From contig VGIR01000014.1 of NCBI GenBank assembly GCA_016867815.1, forward strand, positions 1-45,548: a stretch of DNA of 45,548 nt. The letters are read 5' to 3'. Positions 17,072-25,243 of the stretch are shown here, in pieces. Origin of the DNA: a candidate division WOR-3 bacterium. Lineage in GTDB: Bacteria; Hydrothermota; Tepidihabitantia; Tepidihabitantales; Tepidihabitantaceae. The notes under the pieces were generated by a model. The model saw only the letters and a program-made list of their open reading frames with translations, was not told where the DNA came from and searched no databases. Numbering within the stretch: the stretch's first letter is position 1; each line of letters begins with the position of its first letter. The translations under genes and the position numbers were made by a program.

Positions 17072-18184
17072 ATGCGTAGACGGAATCGGAGTTCCACCAC
17101 CGATACACACAGGCACAGAGTCCAGGCCGGGTTCTGGGCTCTCGGTGTCCTGGTGTCTTTGTGGGCAATTCCTGGGACGATTATTGCGCAGCCCGCCCCT
17201 GACTCAGGGGTAGCGTCGGACACGATCGTACGCGACACCGGGCCTGCGTACCGTATCGTCTCCGGCGGGCCGGTGTCGGTGAGCGCGAAGCTGTTGCCAA
17301 GGCCCAAGCGGGACCTAACCGTGGGTGATCAGTTCAAGCTGGAGCTGACGGTCAGGCACCACCGCAGCGCGAAGGTCGGAGAGCCTTTCGCTCCGAGCCT
17401 CGATCCGTTCATGATTCTTGACCGGAAGAGCATCACCCGCTATGCCGGCGACACGATGGTCGACATCCACATGCTGACGATGGCAGCGTTCGCAACCGGC
17501 GAACCGAAGGTGCCGCCATTCATCGTACCTTACCCGGCAGAAGGCGAGATACGCGCTGCCGCCTCGGAGTCGATACCGGTGAAGATCGCAAGCGTGATGC
17601 CCAAGGACATGAAGGACATTAACGACTTGAAGCCCCAGATACAGTTTCCGAACTTCCTGCCAATATGGATCATACTCGGGATTCTCGCCGCGGCAGGGCT
17701 GGGCTATCTCGGCTGGCGGCTCTATCGCCGCTATCGCCGGATAAGGCTCTATGGAGCACCGCTGCCCGACCCGTGGGACGAGGCACTGGCGGCACTCGAC
17801 CGTGTGCCGGCCGAGGACTGGCTTGCGTCAGGCCACTTCAAGCGCTACTACTACACGGTATCGGAGGTTCTCAAGCGCTACCTGACCCGCCGTTTCGGAT
17901 TCCCGGCCCTCGACCAGACGACCACCGAAATTACTCGGGCGATGAAGGCCGCAAAGACCCCGGAGCGTGAAGGCTTCGGCGAGTTCTTCCGGCGGGCAGA
18001 CATGGTGAAGTACGCTAAGTTCGTGCCGCCAGCGGCTGAGGCAGCCGCAGTGGTTTCCACCGCGCGGGAACTCGTGAGGGCGACGACGCCGAAGCCAGAA
18101 GCAGGCACTGGGGTCCAAGCGGCCAGGGGTTCAGGGGTTCAGGCCGGAACCCCGGAACCCCCGAACCCCGGAACCCATCTATGA
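17072..18184 (+). CDS. Bat-operon membrane protein (BatD/DUF4381-like)
   Basis: A 370-residue protein: signal peptide, extracytoplasmic beta domain (about 60-185, SAKLLPRPKRDLTVGDQFKLE as in BatD-type proteins), one membrane helix (about 193-215), and a cytosolic part with YYYTVSEVLKRYLTRRFG (about 257-274), as in proteins encoded between DUF58 and batA elsewhere. Two repeats shape it. The signal-peptide core LGVLVSLW (24-31) is encoded by an AAAGACAC-type repeat, and the last 25 or so residues (GVQAARGSGVQAGTPEPPNP) by an 8-bp array. The stop overlaps batA's start (ATGA). No strong ribosome site precedes ATG 17072, so the exact start is less certain. Confidence 0.8.
   Translation: MRRRNRSSTTDTHRHRVQAGFWALGVLVSLWAIPGTIIAQPAPDSGVASDTIVRDTGPAYRIVSGGPVSVSAKLLPRPKRDLTVGDQFKLELTVRHHRSAKVGEPFAPSLDPFMILDRKSITRYAGDTMVDIHMLTMAAFATGEPKVPPFIVPYPAEGEIRAAASESIPVKIASVMPKDMKDINDLKPQIQFPNFLPIWIILGILAAAGLGYLGWRLYRRYRRIRLYGAPLPDPWDEALAALDRVPAEDWLASGHFKRYYYTVSEVLKRYLTRRFGFPALDQTTTEITRAMKAAKTPEREGFGEFFRRADMVKYAKFVPPAAEAAAVVSTARELVRATTPKPEAGTGVQAARGSGVQAGTPEPPNPGTHL
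17094..17165. repeat. AAAGACAC-type repeat, two arms in opposite orientation
   Basis: Left part 17094-17119 is CACCACCGATACACACAGG-like; right part 17139-17165 (GGTGTCCTGGTGTCTTTGTGG) is the reverse orientation of the same family. Together they form an imperfect inverted repeat within the signal-peptide codons of the gene at 17072. Confidence 0.6.
18125..18176. repeat. Octamer array with inverted halves (GGGGTTC/GAACCCC)
   Basis: Two AGGGGTTC units (18125-18140) are followed after six bases by GAACCCC-type units (18147-18176). The halves form a hairpin of 15-bp arms with one mismatch. It encodes the C-terminal tail of the upstream protein and ends at the batA start. Confidence 0.75.
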
Positions 18185-19158
18185 GATTCGCCCACCCCTG
18201 GTTCTTTCTCCTGCTGGCCTTGGTACCAGCGTACGTCTGGTGGCAGATAGTGAAGCGCCGGGCCGCGGTTGTGTACAGCGACCTTTCATTCCTGCGCGGA
18301 GCGAGTGCCCGCGGGCGCTACGGGAGGATAGTGGTCCATGCCCTGTACGCGCTGGCCATGACATTCATGATCGTTGCCTTGGCGCGGCCCCAGCGTGGTC
18401 GTCAATTCCAGGAGGTCGAAACCCGGGGCATCGACATCATGATGTGTCTCGATATCTCCGGCTCGATGCAGGCCGAAGACTTTTCCCCGAAGAACCGGTT
18501 GAACGTCGCCAAAGAGCGGGCCAAGGAGTTCATCGACAGGCGGAAGGGTGACCGCATCGGCCTGGTGATCTTCTCCGCCGCGAGCCTGACTCAGTGTCCG
18601 CTGACGATGGACCGACAGATAATCAACGGCCTCATTGACCGGCTCGACTTCGGCATGCTCGAAGACGGGACTGCGGTCGGCCTCGGTCTGGCCAGTGCAG
18701 TCGCCCGACTCAAAGACTCAAAAGCAAAGGACCGCGTCATCGTCCTGCTCACCGACGGCGTGAACAACACCGGCGACATCGACCCGATAACCGCTGCCCA
18801 GACCGCGGCGAGCTTCGGCATCAAGGTCTACACCATCGGCGTAGGCAGCAAAGGGCTGGTGCCCTACCCGGTGAACGACCGGATGTTCGGCCGCCGCTAC
18901 GTGCAGGTGCAAATAGACCTTGACACCGAGACCCTGCAGAAGATCGCGGACATGACCGGCGGCAAGAGCTTCCTCGCGACCGACGCGCAGGCGCTCGGGC
19001 AGATCTACGATGAGATTGACCGGATGGAGCCGACCACGTTCAAGGTCAAGCAGTACACCGTCTACAACGAGCTGGCCGGGCTCTGGTTGTTGCTGTCGGT
19101 GATCGCGATGGGGGCCGGCGCGGCGCTGGCAACCACCTTGTTCAGGAGATTGCCATGA
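18181..19158 (+). CDS. batA: VWA-domain membrane protein BatA
   Basis: A 325-residue membrane protein. Two N-terminal helices (about 5-22 and 58-78), a VWA domain exposed outside the membrane with an intact MIDAS (DISGSM, Asp91-Met96; later LLTDGVNNTGD), and a C-terminal helix (about 300-320). Bat proteins form a membrane complex linked to oxygen or stress tolerance and cell-envelope integrity in Bacteroides and Leptospira. ATG overlaps the previous stop (ATGA), and the end overlaps batB. Confidence 0.9.
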   Translation: MRFAHPWFFLLLALVPAYVWWQIVKRRAAVVYSDLSFLRGASARGRYGRIVVHALYALAMTFMIVALARPQRGRQFQEVETRGIDIMMCLDISGSMQAEDFSPKNRLNVAKERAKEFIDRRKGDRIGLVIFSAASLTQCPLTMDRQIINGLIDRLDFGMLEDGTAVGLGLASAVARLKDSKAKDRVIVLLTDGVNNTGDIDPITAAQTAASFGIKVYTIGVGSKGLVPYPVNDRMFGRRYVQVQIDLDTETLQKIADMTGGKSFLATDAQALGQIYDEIDRMEPTTFKVKQYTVYNELAGLWLLLSVIAMGAGAALATTLFRRLP

Positions 19159-20231
19159 TCAAGTGGGCAGAGCCGATCTACCTATGGTTGCTGCTCGTCG
19201 TACCAGTCGGGCTGGCGTTGATGATGTTCCGCGGACTGAACCGACGGCGCGCCCTATCACGGGCGATTGACCCGGAACTGATAGACCGGCTTACGCCTTC
19301 CCTCTCCGCGGGCCTGACCACGCTAAAAGGGCTGCTCCTGCTTGGCGCGCTCGCGTTCCTGCTGCTGGCCGCGGCCCGGCCCAAATGGGGTGAGAAGCTC
19401 CAGATGTACAAGGGAAAGGGGATCGACGTTGTCATTGCCCTGGACGCCTCGAAGTCGATGCTGGCCGAGGACGTGAAACCCTCGCGACTCGTCCGGGCCA
19501 AGACCGAACTCGCCTCCCTGCTTGACGGCCTGGCCGGCAATGCGATCGGCATCGTTGCCTTCGCCGGCGAAGCCTACGTGATGTGCCCGCTGACCGCCGA
19601 CGCGGACGCGGCCAAGCTCTTTCTCGACATCATCGGCCCGGACATGATGCCGGTACCCGGGACTGACTTCAGCAAGGCGATTGACGTAGCGCTTTCGCTC
19701 TTCAGCCCCAAGGAAATGAACTACAAGGCGCTGGTGCTGGTGACTGACGGAGAGGACCTGAGTAGGAGCACGGCGCAGGCAATTCAGCGCGCGGCTGACG
19801 CGCACGTGCGCGTTTTCCCGGTTGCCTTTGCCACCACCGAGGGTTCACCGATACCTGATTACGACGCGCAGGGTAACCTGAGTTCCTACAAGAAGGACAA
19901 AGACGGGCAGGTGGTGATGTCCCGGATGGACGAGCGCGAGCTGATTGTGATGGCGCAGGCGACCGGCGGCAGGTTCATGCGGGTCGAGGGATTCTCCGGC
20001 GAGCGCCTGCTGGGCGAACTGGACAGGATGCGCAAGAAGGACATCGGCAGCGGCCAGTACACCGATTACGTTGAGCGGTACCAGTTGTTCCTCGTCGTCG
20101 CGCTGGCGCTCTTCCTGGCCGGATTGGGGATGAGCAACCGCAAAGGAGCTTGGTTCATAGTCAGACGAAGGCAGAAGTCAGAAGCCAGAAGTCAGAATGC
20201 AGAACTCGAGATGCAAAATGAAGCAGCATAG
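19155..20231 (+). CDS. batB: VWA-domain membrane protein BatB
   Basis: A 358-residue paralogue of BatA with the same plan: two N-terminal helices, VWA domain with MIDAS DASKSM (Asp97-Met102; Ser at the middle position replaced by Lys relative to DxSxS is tolerated as D-A-S-K-S), VTDGEDLS, and a C-terminal helix around 312-330. The last 20 or so residues (RQKSEARSQNAELEMQNEAA) are encoded by a heptamer array, beyond the point where the protein would normally end. This extension makes batB overlap the start of batC. Confidence 0.9.
   Translation: MIKWAEPIYLWLLLVVPVGLALMMFRGLNRRRALSRAIDPELIDRLTPSLSAGLTTLKGLLLLGALAFLLLAAARPKWGEKLQMYKGKGIDVVIALDASKSMLAEDVKPSRLVRAKTELASLLDGLAGNAIGIVAFAGEAYVMCPLTADADAAKLFLDIIGPDMMPVPGTDFSKAIDVALSLFSPKEMNYKALVLVTDGEDLSRSTAQAIQRAADAHVRVFPVAFATTEGSPIPDYDAQGNLSSYKKDKDGQVVMSRMDERELIVMAQATGGRFMRVEGFSGERLLGELDRMRKKDIGSGQYTDYVERYQLFLVVALALFLAGLGMSNRKGAWFIVRRRQKSEARSQNAELEMQNEAA
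20171..20205. repeat. Heptamer micro-array (TCAGAAG type)
   Basis: Five exact-phase units: GCAGAAG, TCAGAAG and three variants with core CAGAA. It forms the tail of batB, and the first possible batC start (20197) lies within it. Confidence 0.85.
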
Positions 20232-20856
20232 GCCTCGGCTCCTTGTCGTCGGCACATTGTCCTTGGCACTTGCCGCGCATGCGGCTGATGTCGGCGGCCT
20301 GATGCGGCAGGGAAACGGGCTGTACGCTCGCGGAAAGTACGATGAGGCGCTTTCTCGGTACCAGATGGCGGAGGTGCTCGAACCGGACGCAACCGCGATT
20401 CACTTCAACCTCGGCAATGCGCTGTTCCGGCTCGGCCGCTACGAGGAGGCGGCGCGCGAGTTGGAGCTGGTGATGATCGACAAGAAACCAGCACGTCGGG
20501 CCAACGCGATGTATAATATCGGCAACGTGGCTTTCAAAGCAGGCCAACTCGATCCCGCAATCAAGGCGTTTGCCGGCGCGCTCGTCATCAACCCAAATGA
20601 CAAGCAGGCTAAGCAGAACCTCGAGTTCTGCCTGAAGAAGAAGCAGGAACAGCAGAGTCAGCCGGATAGCTCGAAGCAGAACCAGCAGCAACAGCAGCAA
20701 CAACAGCAACGACAGCAACAACAGCCCCAACCTCAGCAGGGCATGGACAAGAGCCAAGCCGAGCGTATCGTCCAGGCGGTCGAGGACAAAGAGAAGGAAG
20801 AGCAGAAGAAACAGCGCCAGGCCGGCGGGAAGAGACAGGTGGAGCAAGACTGGTGA
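20218..20856 (+). CDS. batC: TPR protein BatC
   Basis: A 212-residue periplasmic protein: signal peptide MKQHRPRLLVVGTLSLALAAHA, then three TPR motifs (about 30-135; ARGKYDEALSRYQMAEVLEP, LGRYEEAARELE, AGQLDPAIKAFAGALVI) and a low-complexity Gln-rich tail (about 145-175) ending in charged residues. The tail with many Gln is typical of BatC. ATG 20218 is preferred over ATG 20197 because the signal peptide starts there and the earlier codons come from a repeat array; it overlaps the batB stop by 14 bases. Confidence 0.85.
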   Translation: MKQHRPRLLVVGTLSLALAAHAADVGGLMRQGNGLYARGKYDEALSRYQMAEVLEPDATAIHFNLGNALFRLGRYEEAARELELVMIDKKPARRANAMYNIGNVAFKAGQLDPAIKAFAGALVINPNDKQAKQNLEFCLKKKQEQQSQPDSSKQNQQQQQQQQQRQQQQPQPQQGMDKSQAERIVQAVEDKEKEEQKKQRQAGGKRQVEQDW

Positions 20857-22619
20857 CCCGACGCCTGCTGGTGCTATTGGTCTTCTGCGTGCCGCTTCTC
20901 AGCGCGGCTGAGTTGAGCCTCTCGGCAGACGTCGACCGAACCACAGTCGGCCTGGGTGAGCAGTTTCAGCTCACGGTCACGGTCGAGGGTACGAACATCG
21001 GCGGTGCGCCCCGGCCGCAGGTACCGTCGATGGATGAGTTTGATGTCCTAGGCAGCACCTCGTCCCAATCCACGAGCATCTCGTTCATCAACGGCCGGAT
21101 GACCCAGCAGAACACCATCAGCTTCATCTACTTTCTTTCTCCGAAGCGTATCGGCAACCTGACTGTCCCGCCCTTCAAACTCTCCTTCAAGGGCACTGTC
21201 TACGAGACTCAACCCATCGCCATAGCAGTTACCAAAGAGAGCCAGTCTCCGCTCCCAAACCGGCAGCAGCAACAGCAGTCCCCGTTTGGTCTTCCCGCTC
21301 GTCCCCAGACCCGAAGTTCAGGTCGGGGCAGCGTGCTTCTCACCGCGTCGGCCGACAGGACGTCTGTGTATCAGGGCGAGCAGGTGACGGTCGCCTTTGT
21401 GCTGTACACCCAGGCCCAGGTTGCCGATCTCGGCATCAAAGCCATGCCCGGCTTCACCGGCTGCTGGGCCGAGAAGCTCTTCGATGCCAAGGAATTGAAT
21501 TGGCGCAATGCGACCTACGGTGGGCAGAGGTACAGCGCCGCGACCGTGAAGCAGGTCGCACTCTTTCCTACGCAGTCAGGCGAGGTGAAGATCCACAAGA
21601 TGACGGTTTCCGGACAGATCATAGTAGGCGGCGGATTCTTCTTCGATTCGGCTGAGCCTTTTGAGGCGTCGTCGGACCCAATCACCATAAGCGTCAAACC
21701 CCTGCCCGAAGCCGGCAAGCCGCAGGACTTCGGCGGCGGCGTCGGCGATTTTGAGGTCACGGCCGCTCTCAGCGGAGACAGCTCGGTTGGCGGCGAGCCG
21801 CTCACCCTGACGGTCAAGGTCGTCGGCACCGGCAACATCGGTCTCGTGGGCGAGCCGAAGCTCACGCCGATTTCAGGTGTCAAGGTACTCAGCCCGGAAA
21901 CAAAGCAGACCACGCGCACTGCCGACGGCCGGGTCGCAGGAGAACGTACGTTCAGCTACCCGCTGATTCCGACCGCGGACGGGAAGTTCGTGATTCCCGA
22001 AATCACGACGGGTTTCTTCGACCCGAAGGTCGGCGCCTACTATACGCAGACAACCCCGCGCCTTGAGTTCGTGGCGAGCGGCGCGACCGGCAAGACGCCT
22101 TTGCCGGAAAGCGAGTCTGGCGTCAAGACGCTGGGTGCTGACATCCTCCATATCAAATCGTCCTACAGACAGTCGTCGCCTTCCCTGAGCTTGCTAGGAT
22201 GGTTCTTCTACCCGGCAGGCCTTATCGTTCTCGGGACTGGCGTCTGGATGGGCCGTCACCGCCGCAGGCTCGAACAGGATCGCGGCTATGCGCGACGCAG
22301 CCGCTCCAGCCGGCTGGTCAAGAAGGGTCTGGCCGAGGCCACGAAGCTGCTCGCGCAGGGGAACGAACGCGAATTCCATACCGCGCTCAACCGGGCAGTC
22401 GTGCGCTACGTCGGTGACCGCTACAACATGGAGTCCACCGGGATGACCGGTGACCAGCTCCAAGCGGAACTCGCCCGCCGGAACGTGGACCCGGCAACCG
22501 TCGCAAGCTTGCTTGACTTGATTGCCTCCTGCGACGCAGCCCGGTTCTCACCGGGAATGACTCGGTGCTCGCCGCAGGAGACGCTGGAGAAGGCGCGGAT
22601 AGTGCTGGAGAAGCTTTGA
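20853..22619 (+). CDS. batD: Oxygen-tolerance protein BatD
   Basis: A 588-residue protein: signal peptide (LLVLLVFCVPLLSA), several extracytoplasmic Ig-like/beta domains (ADVDRTTVGLGEQFQLTVTVE at 25-45; a second ADRTSVYQGEQVTVAFVLYT at about 165; a third after residue 300), a membrane helix (about 447-465) and a basic cytosolic tail with an all-helical domain to the end. This is the standard BatD layout. GTG overlaps batC's stop by four bases. A Gln run (RQQQQQS) near 138 links domains 1 and 2. Confidence 0.9.
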   Translation: MTRRLLVLLVFCVPLLSAAELSLSADVDRTTVGLGEQFQLTVTVEGTNIGGAPRPQVPSMDEFDVLGSTSSQSTSISFINGRMTQQNTISFIYFLSPKRIGNLTVPPFKLSFKGTVYETQPIAIAVTKESQSPLPNRQQQQQSPFGLPARPQTRSSGRGSVLLTASADRTSVYQGEQVTVAFVLYTQAQVADLGIKAMPGFTGCWAEKLFDAKELNWRNATYGGQRYSAATVKQVALFPTQSGEVKIHKMTVSGQIIVGGGFFFDSAEPFEASSDPITISVKPLPEAGKPQDFGGGVGDFEVTAALSGDSSVGGEPLTLTVKVVGTGNIGLVGEPKLTPISGVKVLSPETKQTTRTADGRVAGERTFSYPLIPTADGKFVIPEITTGFFDPKVGAYYTQTTPRLEFVASGATGKTPLPESESGVKTLGADILHIKSSYRQSSPSLSLLGWFFYPAGLIVLGTGVWMGRHRRRLEQDRGYARRSRSSRLVKKGLAEATKLLAQGNEREFHTALNRAVVRYVGDRYNMESTGMTGDQLQAELARRNVDPATVASLLDLIASCDAARFSPGMTRCSPQETLEKARIVLEKL

Positions 22620-23395
22620 GAAGGAAAGTGGTCAAGTGGCCAAGTAGTCCAGTGGCCAGGTGCCTGGGTATTCTTGCCCTTGCGTCCTGCATCTTGCAGG
22701 GTGCAGTCGCTTCCCCGGCTGACCTTTTCAGCCGCGGAAATCAGGCCTATGAATCCGGTGACTATGCCGTCGCCGTCACGTTGTACGACAGCGCGGCAGC
22801 GGGAGTGTCTAGCGCGGAGCTGTTCTACAATCGGGGTAACGCCAGGTTCAAACTCGGAGAAGTCGGGCGGGCCATCGCCGACTACAACCGTGCGTATGTG
22901 CTCAAACCGCACGACAAGGACATCAGTCACAACCTCGCCTTTGCCCGTCAGTACCGGCCCGACAAGTCCTTGACCCTCGAGAATCCGCTCTTGCGGATGC
23001 TGACCGGCCTTCTACGCCTGCTCGACGCGGCGACTGCACGCGTACTGTCCGGCCTCTTCTTCTTCCTTGCCCTTGCTGCGCTCGCCCTGCTCTTGATTCG
23101 CGGCCAGCGCCTGTTCGGCTGGACTGCTATCGGGCTCAGCGTCCTCTTTCTCTACTGCTTCATCTCCGCCACAAGCTGGGGCGCGGTTACGAACCCGGCG
23201 CACGCGGTCGTGGTCCAGCCAGAGCTCACCCTGCGCAGCGGCCCGGGTCCGGAATACAAGGAGATCGCCGTTGTCCACGACGGGCTCGAGGTGATGCTGC
23301 GCGAGCGGCGACCCGGGTATGTCCTCATCCAGATTCCGGGCGGTGACGGCGGATGGGTTGAATCCGCCTCGGTCGAACTGGTCTTCGCCCGCTAG
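22616..23395 (+). CDS. batE: TPR/SH3 protein BatE
   Basis: About 259 residues: signal peptide, two TPRs (about 35-105; RGNQAYESGDYAVAVTLYD, YNRGNARFKLGEVGRAIADYN), two membrane helices (about 145-185) and a C-terminal SH3b domain (VQPELTLRSGPGPEYKEIAVV) ending in DGGWVESASVELV. This is the usual BatE plan and the last gene of the operon. TTG 22616 is the likely start, overlapping the batD stop, with GGAG just upstream. The first codons (VVKWPSSPVARCLG) come from an octamer array, so the original start may have been lost or replaced. Confidence 0.85.
   Translation: MRRKVVKWPSSPVARCLGILALASCILQGAVASPADLFSRGNQAYESGDYAVAVTLYDSAAAGVSSAELFYNRGNARFKLGEVGRAIADYNRAYVLKPHDKDISHNLAFARQYRPDKSLTLENPLLRMLTGLLRLLDAATARVLSGLFFFLALAALALLLIRGQRLFGWTAIGLSVLFLYCFISATSWGAVTNPAHAVVVQPELTLRSGPGPEYKEIAVVHDGLEVMLRERRPGYVLIQIPGGDGGWVESASVELVFAR
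22626..22665. repeat. Octamer micro-array (AAGTGGCC type)
   Basis: Five 8-bp units with core AGTGG (AAGTGGTC, AAGTGGCC and variants) at the batD/batE junction. It is read in frame as the N-terminus of BatE. Confidence 0.8.
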
Positions 23396-23458
23396 CGCGC
23401 CCGAATTCTGGACTCCAGTCGACAGCTGAAGCAAGGAGCGGAGCCGTCGGCTCCTGAT

Positions 23459-24607
23459 TCAGGACAGAGCCGAGTGGGCTTTCTTGAGCAGCTCGGGGAT
23501 TGCGAGCTGCTGCGGGCATTTGGCGACGCACTGCCCGCATTGCTTGCAGGCGGAGGCGCGGTTGGCGGCATCCATCCAAGTCCGATACTCGAGCCGAGCC
23601 TGGTCTGAACCTGGGAACATGCACCAGTCATTGTAGAGCGAGAAGTTGCGCGGGATGGCCACGCCCGACGGACAGGGCATGCAGTATCCGCAGGCCGTGC
23701 AGGGGATGCCGCGCAGCTTCCGATATGCGCGCTGCACCTGCTTCACCAACGCGAGCTCGTCCTCTGAAAGCAGGCCGATGCCGCTCCGGCTCGCGTAACG
23801 GATGTTGTCCTTCACCTGCTCCATCGTGCTCATGCCGGAGAGCACAATTGAGACCTCGGGCTGGTGCCAGAGCCAGCGCAGCGCCCATTCGGCCGACGTG
23901 CGTTTGATGGGTGAGGAGTCCCAGAGGGCTTTTATGCTCGGGGCGATGCGACCGGCTAGATCTCCGCCGCGCAGCGGCTCCATGGCGATGACACCAAGTC
24001 CTCTCTTCGCGGCGTAGCGCAGGCCGGTCAGACCTGCCTGGTGATGGGTATCAACGACATTGTACTGTATCTGACAGGTGGTCCAATCGTAGGCGTCGAC
24101 TATCGGCTTGAACGCCGTCGGGCCGTCGTGGAAAGAGAACCCGGCGCGTCGGATGCGGCCCTCGCGCACTGCTTTGTCGATGAAGTCGAGTACGCCAAGC
24201 TGCCGCACCCGCTCGAACGACTTGGCGTTGAGCGCGTGAAGGAAGTAGAAGTCCAGGTAGTCGGTGCGCAGCCGGCGCAGTTGCGTGGATAGAAGCCGCC
24301 TGAAGTCCGCGGGCCTCTTGGCCAGCCAGACCGGTAGCTTGGTGGTGACCATCACCTTGTCGCGTGGGAGACCGGCCAGCGCCTTGCCAAGCACCGACTC
24401 GCTCCATCCCATGTGGTAGCCGTACGCCGAGTCGAAGTAGCTCACGCCGTGTTCGTAGGCGTAGTGCATCATCCGGACAGCTTCAGGGATGTCCACAGCG
24501 CAGCGCCGCTTCGAGTTCTTGCGGCCTGACAGCATTGGCAGGCGCATGCAGCCATAACCGAGGGCCGGCACTTTGATGCCGCTTGCACCAAGAGAACGGT
24601 ACTTCAT
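23459..24607 (-). CDS. Aldo/keto reductase with C-terminal ferredoxin-like 4Fe-4S domain
   Basis: A 382-residue oxidoreductase. Residues 1-270 form an AKR barrel; the tetrad residues are visible in FDSAYGYHMGW (Asp, Tyr), TTKLP (Lys) and YFLHALN (His). The C-terminal part has two Cys clusters: CTACGYCMPCPSG and CKQCGQCVAKCP, fitting iron-sulfur clusters, as in the 'predicted oxidoreductases of the aldo/keto reductase family' of anaerobes. Substrate unknown. Its promoter ends nine bases before the ATG, and no Shine-Dalgarno sequence is present. Convergent with the Bat operon. Confidence 0.92.
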   Translation of the reverse strand: MKYRSLGASGIKVPALGYGCMRLPMLSGRKNSKRRCAVDIPEAVRMMHYAYEHGVSYFDSAYGYHMGWSESVLGKALAGLPRDKVMVTTKLPVWLAKRPADFRRLLSTQLRRLRTDYLDFYFLHALNAKSFERVRQLGVLDFIDKAVREGRIRRAGFSFHDGPTAFKPIVDAYDWTTCQIQYNVVDTHHQAGLTGLRYAAKRGLGVIAMEPLRGGDLAGRIAPSIKALWDSSPIKRTSAEWALRWLWHQPEVSIVLSGMSTMEQVKDNIRYASRSGIGLLSEDELALVKQVQRAYRKLRGIPCTACGYCMPCPSGVAIPRNFSLYNDWCMFPGSDQARLEYRTWMDAANRASACKQCGQCVAKCPQQLAIPELLKKAHSALS

Positions 24608-24616
24608 GGGGAAGGG

Positions 24617-24645
24617 ATTCTACCAACCAGGTCCGGTTCCTTCAA
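24617..24645 (-). promoter_or_regulatory. Promoter of the aldo/keto reductase
   Basis: Minus strand: TTGAAG (24640-24645), 17-bp spacer, TAGAAT (24617-24622), nine bases to ATG 24607. Confidence 0.55.
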
Positions 24646-25036
24646 ACTTCGCCCGTCGCCCCCGCGCCAGCTTGATCCTCGCCCAGAAGGGACGTGTCTC
24701 CAATCGTATGTGAACGTACGGCAGGGCCGTTGGCCGAAGTTGCTTCAGGCTGACCCTCATGCTGCGGTCACTCTCAGCCGCGGTCCACGCGCAAGGCGAT
24801 ACGGCATGGCGATCTGGTTCATTGGCGAGAAGGTCTCCGGACGAGGGAGGCATGCAGAGGTGAGCGGTACCTCGCCGGTTCGGGTTGTGTATCCAACATG
24901 GGCTACAAGCTACCAATGGACTCCGGGTCCATTGAGCGAGGTCGCCTCCTCCTGAGTCTCATCCAAGGCTCCGACCGCCGCGCGTTTGTCGCAGCAGCGG
25001 AAGGCTGAAGGTGTGTTGCATCCCATAAGGCAGCTA
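24646..25036. other. Intergenic region without recognised gene
   Basis: About 390 bp between the aldo/keto reductase promoter and the next promoter. Short open frames exist on both strands but none has a ribosome site, promoter or recognisable product. No array of short repeats was seen here. Confidence 0.5.
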
Positions 25037-25064
25037 TTGACAACGGCCAAGTGTCATCTAGAAT
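25037..25064 (+). promoter_or_regulatory. Promoter of the GNAT-like gene, with long leader
   Basis: TTGACA (25037-25042), 16-bp spacer, TAGAAT (25059-25064). The 5' leader to ATG 25244 is about 170 bases. A second, weaker candidate, TTGACA at 25160 with a GC-rich palindromic spacer, lies inside the leader. Confidence 0.6.
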
Positions 25065-25243
25065 TATGGCAGTTCGGCTCGCGTATCGGGTGGTACGCGG
25101 GTTAGTGCTTCGCCGGGGGGCTTCATGGGCTTCCCGGTTGGAGCGGATGCTCTTTAGACTTGACATGCGCGCCCGCGGGGCGCAGATTGGGGATGGGTGT
25201 GACCAATTCTTTGCGCCGCGGCTTGGCAACTGAGGGCTGAGCC

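Noticed and set aside
20683-20740. CAG/CAA run in batC considered as another micro-array
   Set aside because: Its period is 3 and it encodes the Gln-rich tail normal for BatC, so it is a codon repeat.
25066-25233. 55-codon frame before the GNAT-like gene
   Set aside because: The ATG lies only one base after the -10 box, so the transcript would start inside it; Arg-rich product with no ribosome site.
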